Shown here in pieces: positions 63,901 to 64,000 of a stretch of 64,000 bases of DNA. Below the pieces are notes generated by a model. It did no database searches. It was not told where the DNA came from and saw only the letters and a program-made list of their open reading frames with translations. The translations under genes were made by a program, and so were the position numbers. Positions within the stretch are counted from its first letter, which is position 1, and every line of letters begins with the position of its first letter. This stretch comes from Methanoregula sp. (GTDB taxonomy: Archaea; Halobacteriota; Methanomicrobia; Methanomicrobiales; Methanospirillaceae): the NCBI GenBank assembly GCA_030694985.1, contig JAUYTV010000016.1:22037-86036 (forward strand), written 5' to 3'.

Positions 63901-63958
63901 GGCACGGTTCGAGATCGCAGTGCCAAAGGGTGCATACCGGTTCACCGGCAAACCGTAA
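60950..63958 (+). CDS. Membrane multi-PAS histidine-kinase-like protein
   Basis: A 1002-aa sensor. Residues about 34-125 hold four hydrophobic segments (WQIIIFAISAAVILFSVYCL onward), so the sensor is membrane-bound. Five PAS/PAC units follow (about 145-275, 320-430, 435-545, 550-665, 670-785), most closing with an ITERK-type end. The dimerisation helix has LTRKDLDNQIF, where relatives have RHD; the phosphoacceptor position is Lys800. The ATPase domain keeps the N box (FENSVKHGDHV), the G box (FFEDDGIGI) and GEPGKGARFE. It may be a non-phosphorylating sensor or use another residue. AGGA lies before ATG 60950. No receiver or response regulator is adjacent. Confidence 0.92.
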   Translation: MTALNELKLPKKEPGDRTQESGLLHPAAGISEKSWQIIIFAISAAVILFSVYCLSNGITIIFMHLYYLPIVLLAYRYRYRGFVLSVIISLIYICLVLFFSWGQNEVIIGAFIRFLAFIGIAAVVAYLSEQFRQSEKSLKKVADIQQSSLMNANVWLMLLDPRGSVLLWNNAAERISGYSASEVTGSDKIWKLLYPDKDYRAVITKKIERILLEDSFFENLETKIRTRSGEERFISWNTRSFPVTSEQEASSVAIGIDITERKRAEEALRINAEDLHAAYEELTASEEELRQNLDALTENERILRLSEERLIMSQEIGHTGCWEYDLVSDKIWSSAEGRHLFGFPPVAGAFPIVDIEACIPERERVHAALIDLINAGKEYNLEYTINPRDGSAPKVIFSIARLEKDAQGNPLRIIGIIRDITDRKVAEDALRIKDTVFESSIAANSIGNNQGIITSVNPAFLQIWGYRTKDDAIGKSIASFFANEKDAVPVLEALDTFGRWEGEFTARRADGSTFIAFGIATVIRDETGKQIGYQSTLIDITERKRADEFVRVLARMSDNAPASITVHDFDGNFVYANEETLRLHGYTREEYLKTNLHEIDVPESKQLIAERMQKIRDMGEAEFDVQHFRKDGSKIPLHVNVKIIDWGNRKVLLSIATDLTERKVAEEALHVFKDLVEHSSDAIGMSTPEGKHYYQNEAFDRMFGEIGDNPPDTVYVDKAIGKQVFDTITGGGSWQGELKMFRADRTILEIFVRAYAIKNLNGRVIGLVGLHNDITERKRAEDALRRVNQKLNVLSMLTRKDLDNQIFILSSYLELAKHQLAGQDNIIKTIQKGARAIQSIHETIEYSKDYQDMGSKPQKWQNVNMAMLFGLSHISIGKIQHSLETENLEIFADPLLEKVCQRLFENSVKHGDHVTRIRVWHTMTPDGVAIFFEDDGIGIAAEKKKQIFLREEGPNASMRSLIFVREILDITGITIRETGEPGKGARFEIAVPKGAYRFTGKP

Positions 63959-64000
63959 ACCAGAATTAAAAAGAGGCCGGGGTCTGCTGCCACCAACCCT

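Overview
The window is from a methanogenic euryarchaeon, most likely order Methanomicrobiales. Gene content gives this: ADP-dependent sugar kinase, cupin-type phosphoglucose isomerase, archaeal FBP aldolase/phosphatase, Cdc48/VAT ATPase, LSm protein, UPF0200 kinase, archaeal-type phosphoribulokinase, a PGF-pre-PGF surface protein and PAS-rich signalling proteins. TATA-like boxes and GGAGGTG-type ribosome binding sites fit. The genus cannot be fixed from the sequence alone.

Layout. 1-13245 (minus) is one unbroken reading frame of at least 4415 codons made almost entirely of 34-residue TPR units; its end lies outside the window. A tRNA-Thr(GGU) follows upstream. 14068-18918 holds a 22-codon ORF coupled to an HPr-kinase-like protein, a truncated pyruvate phosphate dikinase (PPDK) copy and the intact PPDK. 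19251-33497 is a sugar and glycogen block: glucan phosphorylase, ADP-dependent phosphofructokinase/glucokinase, GH57 amylase, GT4/5 glycosyltransferase, phosphoribulokinase, PfkA, phosphoglucose isomerase, 4-alpha-glucanotransferase and GH57-DUF3536. 33498-34798 holds an IS200/IS605-like remnant and two small genes. 34799-39942 (minus) holds a DHH phosphoesterase, a short mobile element, RNase Z, a TIM-barrel protein, a UPF0200 kinase and a radical SAM activase. ThiC and a VAT-type ATPase follow. 44487-47703 is a three-gene run of class I FBPase, class II aldolase and FBP aldolase/phosphatase. 47818-50229 holds LSm, a cysteine-rich HTH protein and a REC-PAS-PAS-diadenylate cyclase fusion. The remainder holds an ADP-forming acyl-CoA synthetase, HTH-CBS regulator, 33-aa membrane peptide, triosephosphate isomerase, U32 protein, a small membrane exporter, AroD, a repeat-rich surface protein, a kinase remnant and a five-PAS histidine-kinase-like protein.

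Together, PPDK, TPI, aldolase, FBPase, PGI and the glucan enzymes make most of a reversible gluconeogenesis-glycogen route. Phosphoribulokinase suggests a link to the RuBisCO-dependent reductive hexulose-phosphate pathway known in Methanospirillum relatives, although no RuBisCO gene is in the window. The most unusual items are the giant TPR protein with 8-unit (816 bp) internal duplications, the diadenylate cyclase fused to a degenerate receiver and PAS sensors, and a two-copy 146-bp MITE-like repeat.
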